A program made the position numbers and the translations under genes. From positions 38,567,725 to 38,631,724 of the forward strand of contig NC_069126.1 of the NCBI RefSeq assembly GCF_026914265.1: 64,000 bases of DNA, given 5' to 3'. Source of the stretch: Mya arenaria. Taxonomy: Eukaryota; Mollusca; Bivalvia; Myida; Myidae. The notes beneath the pieces are model-generated. The model had not been told where the DNA came from and searched no databases. It saw only the letters and a program-made list of their open reading frames with translations. Shown piece after piece: positions 11,913 to 22,263 of this stretch (position 1 is the first letter of the stretch; each line of letters opens with the position of its first letter).

Positions 11913-12612
11913 ATTGGAGCGATCAGCACTGCTGTGCCTTGATCGCTCATGAGCTTTTGAAGAATCCGAGGAAGAAGGCTGAAAGGAGGAAATATATACA
12001 AATGTTTGCTGGACCAGTCCAACGTAAAAGCATCAATTGCATATGCTTCTGGTTCAGGGTAGCGTGACACATATAAATCTGCCTTTGCATTTAGTCTAGA
12101 CGCGAACAGATCTATGTCAATTTCCCCAAATACATTCTCAATCTGGCAAAGAATCCCAACATCAAGCGCCCACTCCAAATCATCATTGAATTTCCTCGAC
12201 AATTTGTCAGCTGTAATATTGCTTTTGCCAGGCATATGAGCCACAGACAAGAAAACTTTCCTTTCAATACACCAGTTCCATATTTCCTGTGCGATAGCAT
12301 CCAGATCTGTTTTACGCCCCCCATACTTGTGTATGTATGAACAGGATGTTGTATTGTCGGTGAGAATACGGATATGTACATTCCGTTCATGTTTGCACAG
12401 ACTTTGTTAACCTAACTTGCATGCCGTTAACTCAAGAACATTGATATGCAAAGTTTGTTCTTGGTGTGACCAACGACCTTGAGCAACAGCGGATGTTCCA
12501 GGAATTGTTGCGCCCCATCCTGTACCCGAACTATCAGTTTCAATAATGATATGAGGATTACCGATTTGTACAGGTTTGAAGCTTGTTTCAATGTTTCCAA
12601 TCCACCAATCAA
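11711..12612 (-). pseudogene. DIRS RNase H and downstream domain, interrupted
   Basis: The RNase H degrades the RNA strand of the RNA:DNA hybrid during copying. Visible acidic boxes in one frame are ETDSSGTGWG, INVLELTACKLG, ILTDNTTS and HMPGKSNITADKLSR. A stop codon (TAA) follows the KLG box near 12410, and another stop near 12613 separates it from RT. From the last box the frame is open to 11711. It carries a segment found in DIRS polyproteins (IDLFASRLNAKADLYVSR, then an IFPPFSLLPRIL stretch) instead of a recognisable methyltransferase. It runs into the recombinase frame. Confidence 0.8.
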
Positions 12613-12613
12613 G

Positions 12614-13290
12614 TTATTCTTTAATGATGGGTGACACTTTCATAAATGCATCGTAATTTCCTTTCTTAAAATTCAAGTTTTTCATTTTAATCTTTTCCAA
12701 AGGTTTATAGTAAAGCATTGCATGTTGGATGCCTGGTTCACTTGCCACCATCATACCAATGAGTTTTGCAAACTTACGGATAGTGATAAATTTTGAATTG
12801 ACCATTTGTATGCAAAGAGTTTTTATCTCGATCATCTTGTCTGTTGTCAAGCGCACAGCCATTGTTTCAGAACACAAAATGAAACCTACAAAGGTGATTT
12901 GTCTGCTTGGTATGAGCGATGATTTGGAAGGATTAACAGTTAAGCCTAGTGAGTCCATAAGTTCAATGGTATCGAAAATGTTACGTTCACATTTGACGTA
13001 AGTGTCCCTCTTGTAAGCAAGAGTCATCGATATAAGCAGTATTAATGTGCCCTTGTTTCCGAAGTGTCCCAAACACTGGTTTCATAATTTTGGTGAACAC
13101 CCTAGGAGCACTTGTAAGACCCATAACTAGAGCCCGGAATTTATATTTCTTGCCGTTGAACCAAAATCTAAAAAACTTTCGATCTTCAGATCGGACAGCT
13201 ATGGAGAAAAAAGCCTCAGACAAGTCAACTGAACCAAAATAACATTTTTTTGTCATAGCATTTACTGCATTGCGAAGTGTTTCTCACTCT
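12614..13290 (-). pseudogene. DIRS reverse transcriptase, 5'-truncated and frameshifted
   Basis: The fragment begins at the motif A region (GSVDLSEAFFSIAV), continues through KFFRFWFNGKKYKFRALVMG and SAPRVFTKIMKPVF, and reaches the catalytic YIDDSCLQ box. Just after it, near 13010, the frame shifts by one. The thumb-like part (GLTVNPSKSSLIP, ITFVGFIL, IRKFAKLIGMMVASEPG) follows to a stop at 12614. Upstream of motif A the frame meets a stop near 13275, and similarity is lost by about 13290. The closest relative in the window is the RT at 44275-44973. Confidence 0.85.
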
Positions 13291-13560
13291 GATCTTGCCA
13301 TCTTTCTTTCTTTCAAAAATCGAAAAATATTGACAGAAAATTAACTTCGAAATAATTGTAGGTACACCACATCCATGATTATTATATAACGTTCATGTTA
13401 AGATGTATGCTTGTACTTTGGTGTCAAATGTAATATATTATATTGACTGTCACCTGTGATCTCAATCTTTTGTTGTAAATTAAAGAATATTGCTTGTGAA
13501 TCTTGTTTGATTTATTTTAAAATTAAACACTTGTTTTTATGAAATGTTATAGACGCAATA
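13291..13560. other. short gap between DIRS copy 1 and repeat E
   Basis: Starts with a TTTC run, otherwise AT-rich; nothing was recognised. Confidence 0.4.
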
Positions 13561-14600
13561 TGCTTTAACCCCGGAATCCCGATCGGAATAACTACCCACT
13601 TGTCGTACAAAACAATTTGTACGTGAAGGATTTGTTGTGTCAAAAATCGTTAAAAAAATCTGTCAACGTACAATTATTTGGACTAGAAGGTACATCTAGC
13701 TGATCCACATCTCTTAGTCTAAATATTTGTACATTGACGGACTCTTTTTACGATTCAAAAAAAAAAAAAACGTATATTTACATTATATAAATATGGCAAA
13801 TCCTTCATTACAACATCTTTATGTTACTTTCAATTCAGAGTTGATTATTCACTAAAATTATTTTGCATTTTTAATTGTTGTTTAACCTGAAACGTCTCAA
13901 CCATCAAAAAAGAACATATGTGCTTCAATAGTCTAAAAAAATAGACGTGTTATATGGGATTCTTACAATCCCTTACGTCTAATCGGGTTTGCGCAAAACA
14001 GGTGGAGGGGTTGAAAGATATTGAAATCGTAGTTAGATAAGTATTATATGTTTGAAATAGATATTAAAGGTTTATATTCGTATTTTAGTTATAACCATGT
14101 AAGTGCAAATATTTTTTTCACGAAACAAGCATTTAATGCATTTAAACACAACCATTTTACCTAGCATAGCAACTGGACCATCTCAGGTTAACTTTGAGAT
14201 AGACCAGTCACCTTTTGTATATATAATTTTAACAACTTGACCATGGCCAAAAGGCTCCGATTGTTGTAAATCAATGTACCGCAGCCTTGCAGGTGCTATT
14301 CATGTATAACAGTTTATATCATTATGTTTTGACAGTATGAAATGAAGGAAAACACTCATCAAACTCATAATAATTCGTCGCATGTTATTTTTGTGTACAT
14401 AACTCATATTTTAGATAATTATCTGACCGGAATCCCAATCGGAATAGCTACCCACTTTTGGTACAACAAAAATGTATGTAAAGGATATGCCATTTCAAAA
14501 TTTGTAAAAAGATCAGTCAAGTTACTATTATTTGGACTAGTGCTTCAAGTGTTTGATTTATTTTCTTTATAATGTATAATGCACCTGTCAATTGTAGAGC
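13560..14600 (+). repeat. repeat family E, one 858-bp unit plus a partial second
   Basis: The marker CCGGAATCCCGATCGGAATA lies at 13570 and a variant at 14427, giving a unit of about 858 bp. Within it are CGTGTTATATGGGATTCTTA, the AGCCTTGCAGGTGC block and the CATCAAACTCATAAT block. The same blocks recur at 17073-18127 and, inverted, at 24143-25690 and 27508-27632. No conserved reading frame was found. The nature of the family is unknown. Confidence 0.8.
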
Positions 14601-14627
14601 CAAGCTGGGAACTGCCTAAAAATCAGT

Positions 14628-14760
14628 TACCCGGTTAGCTCAGTTTGACAGATCTCCATGCAAGTGTTCACATGGTCGTGGGTTCAAGCACCATACCAGT
14701 AGCATCTTTTCTCACAGGTTTACTTTAGAACCCATCATCCAGGGGTTGACGATTATATTT
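14628..14760 (+). mobile_element. tRNA-derived SINE-like element
   Basis: CCGGTTAGCTCAGTTTGACAG is an A-box region and GTGGGTTCAAGCACC is a strong B-box about 45 bp downstream, as in pol III tRNA promoters. The body continues through CATCATCCAGGGGTTGACG to a T-rich tail near 14760. The tRNA fold is not intact, so I call a SINE head rather than a tRNA gene. Confidence 0.6.
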
Positions 14761-15129
14761 TTTTTTATTAAATATTACAGGCCATGTTCTTTTGTAAACT
14801 TTCAGATTGAGAAGTGCCTGGATACAAGGCTAGTATTGTTAACATCATCTGATACAATCAACTGGAACAAAGCTGAAATGGCTGCCTGACCTGACTTAAA
14901 AATCGGATGGCAATACATCAGACTAGAAGATTATTAGTATTGAGATGGACAAAATGAAACATGAGCCTACCAAAGCTGACAGATTGCACAAGAAAAACAT
15001 AAATGCAGGTATTTGCTGAGATATTTTAATTATTTTTTGAAACTTCTCATTCATTTAGGAAGTTCAGTTGAAACAGAGTTGGCAAAAAATGAACTAAGGT
15101 ATATACATGTTGAATTCTAATTTTTAAAT
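14761..15129. other. nothing recognised
   Basis: AT-rich DNA without clear exon signals. Confidence 0.4.
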
Positions 15130-15137
15130 GAGAACTT

Positions 15138-15215
15138 TACTGGCCAGCACAGATTGGTAAAATGCTAGTCTACCAATATAAATGTGCCTGGTTCGAATCA
15201 GTAAAGCTGATGAAT
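15138..15215 (+). mobile_element. weak tRNA-like SINE head
   Basis: CAGCACAGATTGGTAAAATGC resembles an A-box and CCTGGTTCGAATCAG carries a good B-box core. The body beyond is not recognised. Confidence 0.4.
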
Positions 15216-15282
15216 GTACTGGTTGTGTAGCCAGGATGTGAAAAGGTCTGTACCTGGCTGATAATGCATATCACTTTAAATG

Positions 15283-16445
15283 TTTAAGCGGCACTCTCAC
15301 AGATTGACTGTTTTACTAACTCTTTTTATACCCCCACAAACGAAGTTTGAGGGATTTATATCGGAGTGAGCTTGTCGGTCGGTCGGTCGGTCGGTCGGTC
15401 TGTCGGTTTTCATGGTTTCCGGACGATAACTCAAGAAAGGCTTGACAGATTTGAACAATTTTTGGTACACAGGTGTAACATCAGAAGATACAGGTCAAGT
15501 TCGACATTGGGGCTGGTTGGGCCAAGGTCAAGGTCACTGTTACTAAAAATAGAAAAACGGTTTCCGGACGATAACTCATGAAAGGCTTGACAGATTTGAA
15601 CAATTTTTGGTACACAGGTGTAACATCAGAAGATACAGGGCAAGTTCGATATGGGGCTGGTGGGGCCAAGGTCAAGGTCACTGTTACTAAAAATAGAAAA
15701 ACGGTTTACGGACGATAACTCATGAAAGGCTAGACAGATTTGAACAATTTTTGGTACACAGGTGTAACATCAGAAGATACAGGTCAAGTTCGATATTGGG
15801 GCTGGTGGGGCCAAGGTCAAGGTCACTGTTACTAAAAATAGAAAAACGGTTTCCGGACGATAACTCATGAAATGCTAGTTTTTCTTGTCAGCAGTGTAAC
15901 TTCTAAATTACCCAACAGATTTAAATAAAACAATACATGCATGATAAAAGAAGATGCAGTGTGCAGTAACCTTGGAGTTATGGCCTCTTTTGAAAGGAAT
16001 GGTTTGCCATTCCTGTGTCCAGGCGGCATTTGGGGGTATTCGTCACTCCTGTGACAGCTCTAGTTATTTTTTGATCTTGTAATGAATTATTTTATGCGAA
16101 TTTCTGAACACTGGTCATAACAGACAACTGGAAAAAGTAGATCGCTGCTTTCTTATATTAATTCAGTCAAAAAAGACAAGTGAAAATATTGAAACGCTGA
16201 TTTCTTATTTTAATACGACCAAAAGATGGTGTTCTATGCCAAAAATCTCATTATTAGTAAAGCGTTAGTAATGCTTTTAACCATAAAACAATTAGTCACA
16301 AATGTAAATATAAAAAAAAACATGATCATATCTTTTGTCAGCAGTCTTATATCATCAGTTTTCATACTGCTTTTCATTAGCTTATTCCAAGCCAAAAAGT
16401 AAAAGAAGTTGTCAAAACATTCAATCTGTGACTGAGAGTGCAGCA
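15283..16445. mobile_element. MITE-like family A, copy 3, split by another repeat
   Basis: The family end GGCACTCTCACAGATTGACT lies at 15289. The element is interrupted after ACTAACTCTTTTTATA and resumes at about 16067 with TTATTTTTTGATCTTG, which lines up with TTTATTTATTTTTTGTCTTG of copy 4. It then runs through GTCAGCAGTCTTATATCATC to AATCTGTGACTGAGAGTGCAG at about 16442. The host MITE is therefore older than the insert at 15331-16066. Confidence 0.7.
15331..16066 (+). repeat. CCCCCACAAACGAAG repeat with about 147-bp tandem core
   Basis: Begins TATACCCCCACAAACGAAGT, passes a GGTC microsatellite at 15379-15402, then about three and a half tandem units marked by CGGTTTCCGGACGATAACTC (15413, 15559, 15706, 15850). 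Each unit carries GCCAAGGTCAAGGTCACTGT. The 3' part ends GGGGGTATTCGTCACTCCTG and CTCTAGTTA. The overall layout (unique head, tandem core, unique tail) is a cassette structure. The frames on both strands are by-products of the tandem units. Confidence 0.85.
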
Positions 16446-16795
16446 CTCTCACAGATTGAACATTTTGACTACTTTATTTATTTTTTGTCTTGGAATGGGC
16501 CAATTTATGTAAAAATGCATGTTAACCATTCATATAAGATTGCTGACAATAAATTAGTCAGAAAATGTTTATATTTAAGTTCAAAATGTTTTATGCATTT
16601 TTCTTAAATCGTTAATAACGCTTTAAGCCATAAAATCTTAGATTTCGACCTGAAATATGGAAGTCTGCAATGTAATATTTTGTCAGGAGTCTTTTATCAC
16701 TGGTTTGCAGATATTTACGCAAAACTAGGTCATTCCAAGACAAAAAATACAAAAGTTGTAAAAACAGTAAATCTGTCAGAGTGCAGCTTTAAATG
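16437..16795. mobile_element. MITE-like family A, copy 4
   Basis: CAGCACTCTCACAGATTGAAC at the left is inverted as CAGTAAATCTGTCAGAGTGCAG at the right; inner arms TTTTTTGTCTTGGAATGGGCC and GGTCATTCCAAGACAAAAAAT also pair. It abuts copy 3 head to head; the junction AATCTGTGACTGAGAGTGCAG and CACTCTCACAGATT is palindromic. Confidence 0.8.
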
Positions 16796-17072
16796 ACTAA
16801 ATGTTTTGATTTGGCTCAATTCCCACCTAAAATCTTATAGTTTTGTTGCACCTAAATGGTTTGTTTTTAACAACATTACACTTGCATATGTATAAATTTG
16901 TTTTTAAATTTGTAATTTAGATTGGAGGATTCATTCTCTGGAAAATAGAAAAGGGCATGTTACATACTGTTATCATTGCCATGACAGAAACCATATTGAG
17001 GAGCTGGTCCACCTGTAGGAAGAATTGCGCTATTGGTTGGAGCAGCACTATTCCCCAGCCATACAGAATGTT
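16796..17072. other. nothing recognised
   Basis: No exon, RNA or repeat was recognised with confidence. Confidence 0.4.
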
Positions 17073-18127
17073 CCAATTGTTTTAAAACTGTGCCCTGAAG
17101 CCTTGCAGGTGCCCTTCATGTATATATCATTATGTTTTGACAGCAAGAAATGAAGAATAACCCGTCAAACTCATAATTATTTGTACGATATGACATTTTT
17201 ATGTATGGCACTGATATAAAATAACGTCATCTGGTAATATTTCTTGTTTTTATGATATTTTTTAGATGCTAAATGCTTTAACCCGGAATCCCGATCGGAA
17301 TAACTACTCACTTTTGATACTAAACAATTTGTACGTGAAGGATTTGCCATATCAAAAATCGTAAAAAAAATCCGTAAACGTACAATTATTTGGACTACCC
17401 CGCACCCCAGACACTCTATATAAAGCCCAATCCCCGCTTGATTTGGCACTAAGACAAAACCACCGTGGTCACCCGGCCCTGCGGGGCCACCTGGAAAGTA
17501 AAAACACGGCCCTTTTCCACGGCTATCCCCGGTATATCCCCAGACCGGGGGGGGGGGGGCGTGGTTACAATTGACTGGTGCGTTATACAGGATTCTTCCA
17601 ATCCCTAATGTCTAAACAGGTTTGTGCAAAAACGGGTGTGTTTGAAAAATATTAAAATTGAAATAAGTGAAGTATTTTATGGTTGAAATTGATCATAAAG
17701 GTTTATATTCATATTTAACCATGTAAGAGAACAATTTTTTTTGCACAAAACAAGTATTTAATGCATTAAAATACATTGTTTACCTTTCCAATAAAATGAA
17801 AGTTGACTGACACAGACAAAAATTATGCCAAGCGGAACAACTTGATCTAATCGTAATAACTCGGCCACCTCGGACAAGCTTCGAGACAGACCTCGTAAAT
17901 ACATTCGTCACAACTCGGCCATGGCCAAAATGTTCCGATTGTTTTAAAATAGTGCCCTGAAGCCTTGCAGGTGCCCTTCATGTACATATGATCATATCGT
18001 TATGTTTTGACAGAATGAAATGAAGAAAACACGTCAAACTCATAATTATTCGTTGGATATTTTTTTTTTGTGTACAGAACTAATATAAAATAACGTTATT
18101 TGGTAATATTTCTTGTTTTTATTATGT
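17073..18127 (+). repeat. repeat E, left arm of 1.05-kb inverted pair
   Basis: From GTTCCAATTGTTTTAAAAC to TTGTTTTTATTATGTT the sequence reappears inverted at 24143-25193 with very few visible differences. These include one base in the TTTGACAGCAAG block and the length of a G run near 17550. It contains a GC-rich block at 17395-17570 with CCGCACCCCAGACACTC, TATATAAAG and GACCGGGGGGGG. The near identity says the two arms separated recently or are kept alike by conversion. Confidence 0.85.
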
Positions 18128-19077
18128 TCTGAGCAGTTATGGAGACCACTAACTATGCAGGTATGTCATAATCAAAATCTTGGTTTATATAAAAAAAAAT
18201 TATAATTTAGCATATGTTGAGAAGAAATTTATTTCTAGATTGAAGGCACACACTATAATTTGATGCCCAAAAATATATTTCTTACTTTAATGCGTTATCA
18301 TGTCTAACTCATTTGACTTAAATGATCAAAGCAAAAGAAATGCAATTGATTAATCTGCAGATATGCAAATGTAAACTTTTTAACTGGGGAAATTGTTGCC
18401 ACTTGTCTATTTATTAAAGAACATATTTATAATTAATAATGTTTAATCTGTACACAAAGGCATATGCCTTCTTTGTTTTAACCATCAATGTCAAAGAGTC
18501 CAGCATGATAATGGATTAAATTGAAAAAAAAATGCATTAATTTATATGAGCCCTTTAAAACAAAGACATTTCCTAAATCCAATAAAATATAATTGAATAT
18601 TGATGCAGAGTTCAGTTAGAATATAATATAACTTTTTTTTGCAGTTGTTGCAGTGAAACTTGCACCAGTGTGTTTTTTGTGGAAATAAAGAGATAGTGTC
18701 CAGCAATGAAGACCCAACTCAAGATCTGACCTTGTAAGGCCAATATGAAATAACTGTGTGGAAAAATGGGAAAAACCTGCAATCAGGAATGCACGGAAAT
18801 CATCAAAAGAACAGTGTTAAATTAATCTTGAATAACTCGACATTTATTTTGTTTGACATGTTTATTCATGGTGCAGTGAAAACATGTTTTTTTCTCATGG
18901 TTATTTAAATTTAGAATTGATAGGAGGGAACATCATTATGTAGTTTCATGTTCATAGTCAGATCAAAACCCATGTACATGTATAAATGAGCATTCGAAAA
19001 TATCAAAATGGAACATGTTGTATGTAGTGTAAGTTAATTAACATAATAAACAAAAATATTTAATAAATTTCAATTTA
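18128..19077. other. nothing recognised
   Basis: AT-rich DNA between the left E arm and the next repeat. A CAG followed by TTGTTGCAGTGAAACTTG near 18645 looks like a splice acceptor, but no coding frame follows it. Confidence 0.4.
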
Positions 19078-19945
19078 TTATGCCCCCTTCAAAGAAGAGG
19101 AGTATATTGCTTTGCACATGTTGGCTGCTACGTCCGTCTGTCTGACAGTAGACCAAAGCTTTTCCTGGTTGATAACTCTACAATTCCTAGACCTATTGTC
19201 AAACTTGACATGAAAGTTTGGTTTAACCAGTGATTGACGCCTTTTGATTTTAGGGGTAATATGGTCAAAGGTCACAGTGACCTTGAACAGGAAGGTGTCA
19301 AAGAATGTCTGACTGATAAGTTGACAATGCCTGCACCTATGGCCTTGAAACTCAACATGGAGGCTTAGCCTGACTATTAGATGATCCTATTGATTTAAGG
19401 GGTCATTGGGTCAAAAGACAAGGTCACAGTGACCTTGAATGTTTAAAGGTTGTACTAATAATGACTGGACAAAGCCTGCACCCATGGCCCTTCAACAACT
19501 TGACTTTGGGGTTTGGCCTGACCAATAGGTGAGCCCTATTTATTTGTCACAACGACATTGAACGCAAAAAGCTTGCCTGTGTGACAACTCGACAAAGTCT
19601 GCACCCATGGCCTTCAAACTTGAAATTTAGGTTTGGTGTGACCAGCAGATGACCCCTTTGAATTTGGAGGTCAAGGTCACAACTCCAATATTGGTCATTA
19701 AAACTATGTAATTTACTTATTCCCTGCTGCTAAGAGGATACATGTTTATCAGCAAATATCAGCCATCATCTGAATATGATTGAAAACTTTTCCAACTACC
19801 GTCATACTTTGAATAGCATAATCTTAAAACTGCCTCTAAGGCATCTTTTGTCAATGAAAAACCAGCTGTCATTTCGGTCCATGCATATTTTATTCAATTG
19901 TCCAGACATTCTTGACAGCATGGCGCTAATTAATGCTGCAGGTTT
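19078..19945 (+). repeat. ATTATGCCCCC repeat family, copy 1 (tandem core)
   Basis: Begins TTATTATGCCCCCTTCAAAG with the AAGAAGAGGAGTATATTGC head, followed by units of about 150 bp with GGTCACAGTGACCTTGAA. The tail CTGTCATTTCGGTCCATGC and CTTGACAGCATGGCGCT match the tail of the copy at 38393-39205. The final GGGGGCATAATG end seen there is missing here. Two perfect AGGTCACAGTGACCT sites lie within it. Confidence 0.85.
19269..19435. promoter_or_regulatory. two perfect IR3 AGGTCA sites
   Basis: AGGTCACAGTGACCT occurs at 19269-19283 and 19421-19435. This is the consensus estrogen-response-element geometry, half-sites inverted with a CAG spacer. Sites 152 bp apart reflect the tandem unit. Function is untested. 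Confidence 0.45.
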
Positions 19946-20789
19946 AAAATTTAAGACATTAGTTTTTTTTCTTCAGCACCATGCAGATTTATTAACACTT
20001 TTATAATAAAATCAAACTAGAAACATATTTTAAAGATATTGTTTTTTTTCCTGGTATGTTGCCACAGCACCATGCAGATTTGTTTTCACTTTTATATCAA
20101 AGAAAGTAACTCAAGCACAAAATTAATTTTGTAGATATGTGGACTCTGTTGATAGAAATTCTGGGAGGCATTTTTAGGCTTGAAAGAGCATCATTTTAAA
20201 GTTATATTTTTATTTTGTCCCTTGAATCTTGGGTATAGTTTGTATTGTATTTGCATTTTAGAGACATTGGCTTCAACAGACCCTAATAAAATGAAGGAAT
20301 GTATTTGCTTACTGAAACTGTTTAAAGCGACGTCATAAATTGAAGCAATTTTAACATAAGGAATATGCATTTAACTAATTTAAAGCGGTTAAAACTTAGA
20401 AAACTTGAATTAAGAACCTTGTAGGTCATTGGATACATGATTAAGTAGGGCCAATATATTTGTGCTTATTATAATCACATTTATCCTTTTTCATCTTCCT
20501 TAAAGAGTGTTCATCATTTGTATAAAATCATTTGATCACGTTTCATTTGAAAGAACTTCGCGGTAGTGTTTGCTTGCGTCAGTTACATCACCGACAGTCT
20601 TGCAGCGCTTTCAGCGCTTTGATTCATGTAGTATGTGATAATTGTCAGCTGCATCTTTTCATTCAGGAAAATTTGTATCTAAATTTTTTTGCAAGCCACC
20701 GACCTATTCTTTGCCTCAAATGTATTGATACATGTATGTTTTATGTGGTTGCTGTCTGAACAGGTATTAATATTTATGAACCCGATAGT
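19946..20789. other. intergenic with hairpin motif copy
   Basis: The 22-bp motif lies inverted at 20603-20624 (CAGCGCTTTCAGCGCTTTGATT). Otherwise AT-rich. The frame at 20532-20759 spans the motif and shows no domain. Confidence 0.5.
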
Positions 20790-21640
20790 CAGTACACCAA
20801 GTGCTCAATTTGAGCTATTGTGATCGCCCTGTGTCTGTCATCAACAATTTGAGTGTTAACACTAGAGGTCACAATTTACGCACAATCTTAATGAAACTTG
20901 GTCAGAATGTTACCCTCAATAAAATCTTGGACGAGTTCGATATTGGGTCATCTAGGGTTAAAAATAAGTCACTAGGTCAAATTGAAGGAAAAGCTTGTTA
21001 ACACTATAGAGGTCACATGTATGACTGTATCTTCAGGAATCTTGGTCAGAATGTTAGTATTAATAATTTCTAGGTCAAGTTCGAATCTGGTTCATGTGCA
21101 GTCAAAAACTAAGCCACCAGGTCAAATTAAAGGAAAAGCTTGTTAACACTCAGAGGTCACATATATCGACGATCTTCATGAAAGTTGGTCAGAATGTTTA
21201 TATTAATAATCTGAAAGTCAAGGTAAAATCTGGGTCATGTGCGGTCAAAATCTAGGTTACCAGGTCAAATCATAGGAAAAGCTTGTTAGCACTCTAGAGG
21301 TCACATTAATGACTGTATGTTCATTAAACTTAGTCAGAAAGTATTATATTGATAAGCTTTAGGCCAAGTTCGAATCTGGGTCACGTGTGGTCAAAAACAA
21401 GATCAGGTCAAATTTAAGGAAAAGCTTGTTAACACTGTAGAGGTCACATTTAGAATTGTATATTCATGAAAGTTGGTCAAAATTTTTATATTACTAATCT
21501 CTAAGTCAAGTTTGAATCCGGGTCATGTGTGGTCAAAACTAGGTCATTAGGTCAAATCATAGAAAAGGCTTATTAGCACTCTAGAGGTCAAATGGCACTC
21601 ATTGTGTACTGCCAGAAATGAATAATTTTATGTCATTAAC
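20790..21640 (+). repeat. tandem array, about 143-bp unit
   Basis: The marker TAGAGGTCACA (with variants) recurs near 20864, 21006, 21150, 21294, 21438 and 21580. Each unit has GGTCAGAATGTTA-like, TCAAGTTCGAATCTGG-like and AAAGCTTGTTAACACT-like blocks. Six units are visible, with more divergence than the arrays at 19078 or 38393. No coding function. Confidence 0.85.
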
Positions 21641-22263
21641 TTGAGCACACCTCACCTGTCAACAGTCATTAATTCTTTAATAATTACTTTATTGTTGACA
21701 TACATTCAAGTAAGCCTTCCATTCAACTGCAAATAATCTAATAAACTCTGGTATAATTGTTTGTTAAAAATTTCTCTTTTCTAGCAGTTGTGAATTGACT
21801 CATTTTCTATCCTATATAGATCAATAAACAAACACCAGAGTTCAATTGAGATTTTAGTTTCTTAAAAAGCTTCAACAAACCTTTTCACATTAGGGCCTTC
21901 TGACAGAGGCTAGAGCACTGTCAAAACATTTTGGAAACCCATTTGTCATTGTTTGATGAAAAATATTGTCTTGTCTGCCTTTGGTAATGCAACGAAGGAG
22001 GGGCTCCTTGAGCGGCATAGACTGTTCATTGTTTTATTTACAATGAAGTAGTGAAAGAAAAGTTATCTTTGATTTAAGTCTTCATTTTAAACAAAATGTT
22101 GCTTCTGAAGTAGCATAAATTACGTTATTTATCACTGTGATATACAAACACTATAAATTATGCTTTGTGTGAATTTGTTAATGTGGTTTTACAAATTGAA
22201 CTGGTCCGTGGTTGTTGAGGCATTGGTATCACAGTGGTCTATGTGTTTGCCTGTTATGTTTTG
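21641..22263. other. nothing recognised
   Basis: No exon or repeat structure was recognised. A tRNA-like stretch (GAGGCATTGGTATCACAGTGG near 22217) is too partial to call. Confidence 0.4.

Larger units (their letters stand above)
10316..13290 (-). mobile_element. DIRS-like retrotransposon, copy 1 (5'-truncated, decayed)
   Basis: Reading the minus strand, RT, RNase H and tyrosine recombinase occur in that order, followed by the terminal repeat region. This is DIRS-order architecture: integration by a tyrosine recombinase rather than an integrase, with inverted and split terminal repeats. The gag end is missing; RT homology stops near 13285. The frames hold several lesions, so this copy cannot be autonomous. 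Terminal sequence GACGTAGCTCAATAATTATG is shared with the gag copy at 22264. Confidence 0.85.

Noticed and set aside
15366..15681. Frames on both strands over the GGTC and tandem region
   Set aside because: They follow the 147-bp tandem units and the microsatellite and carry no domain.
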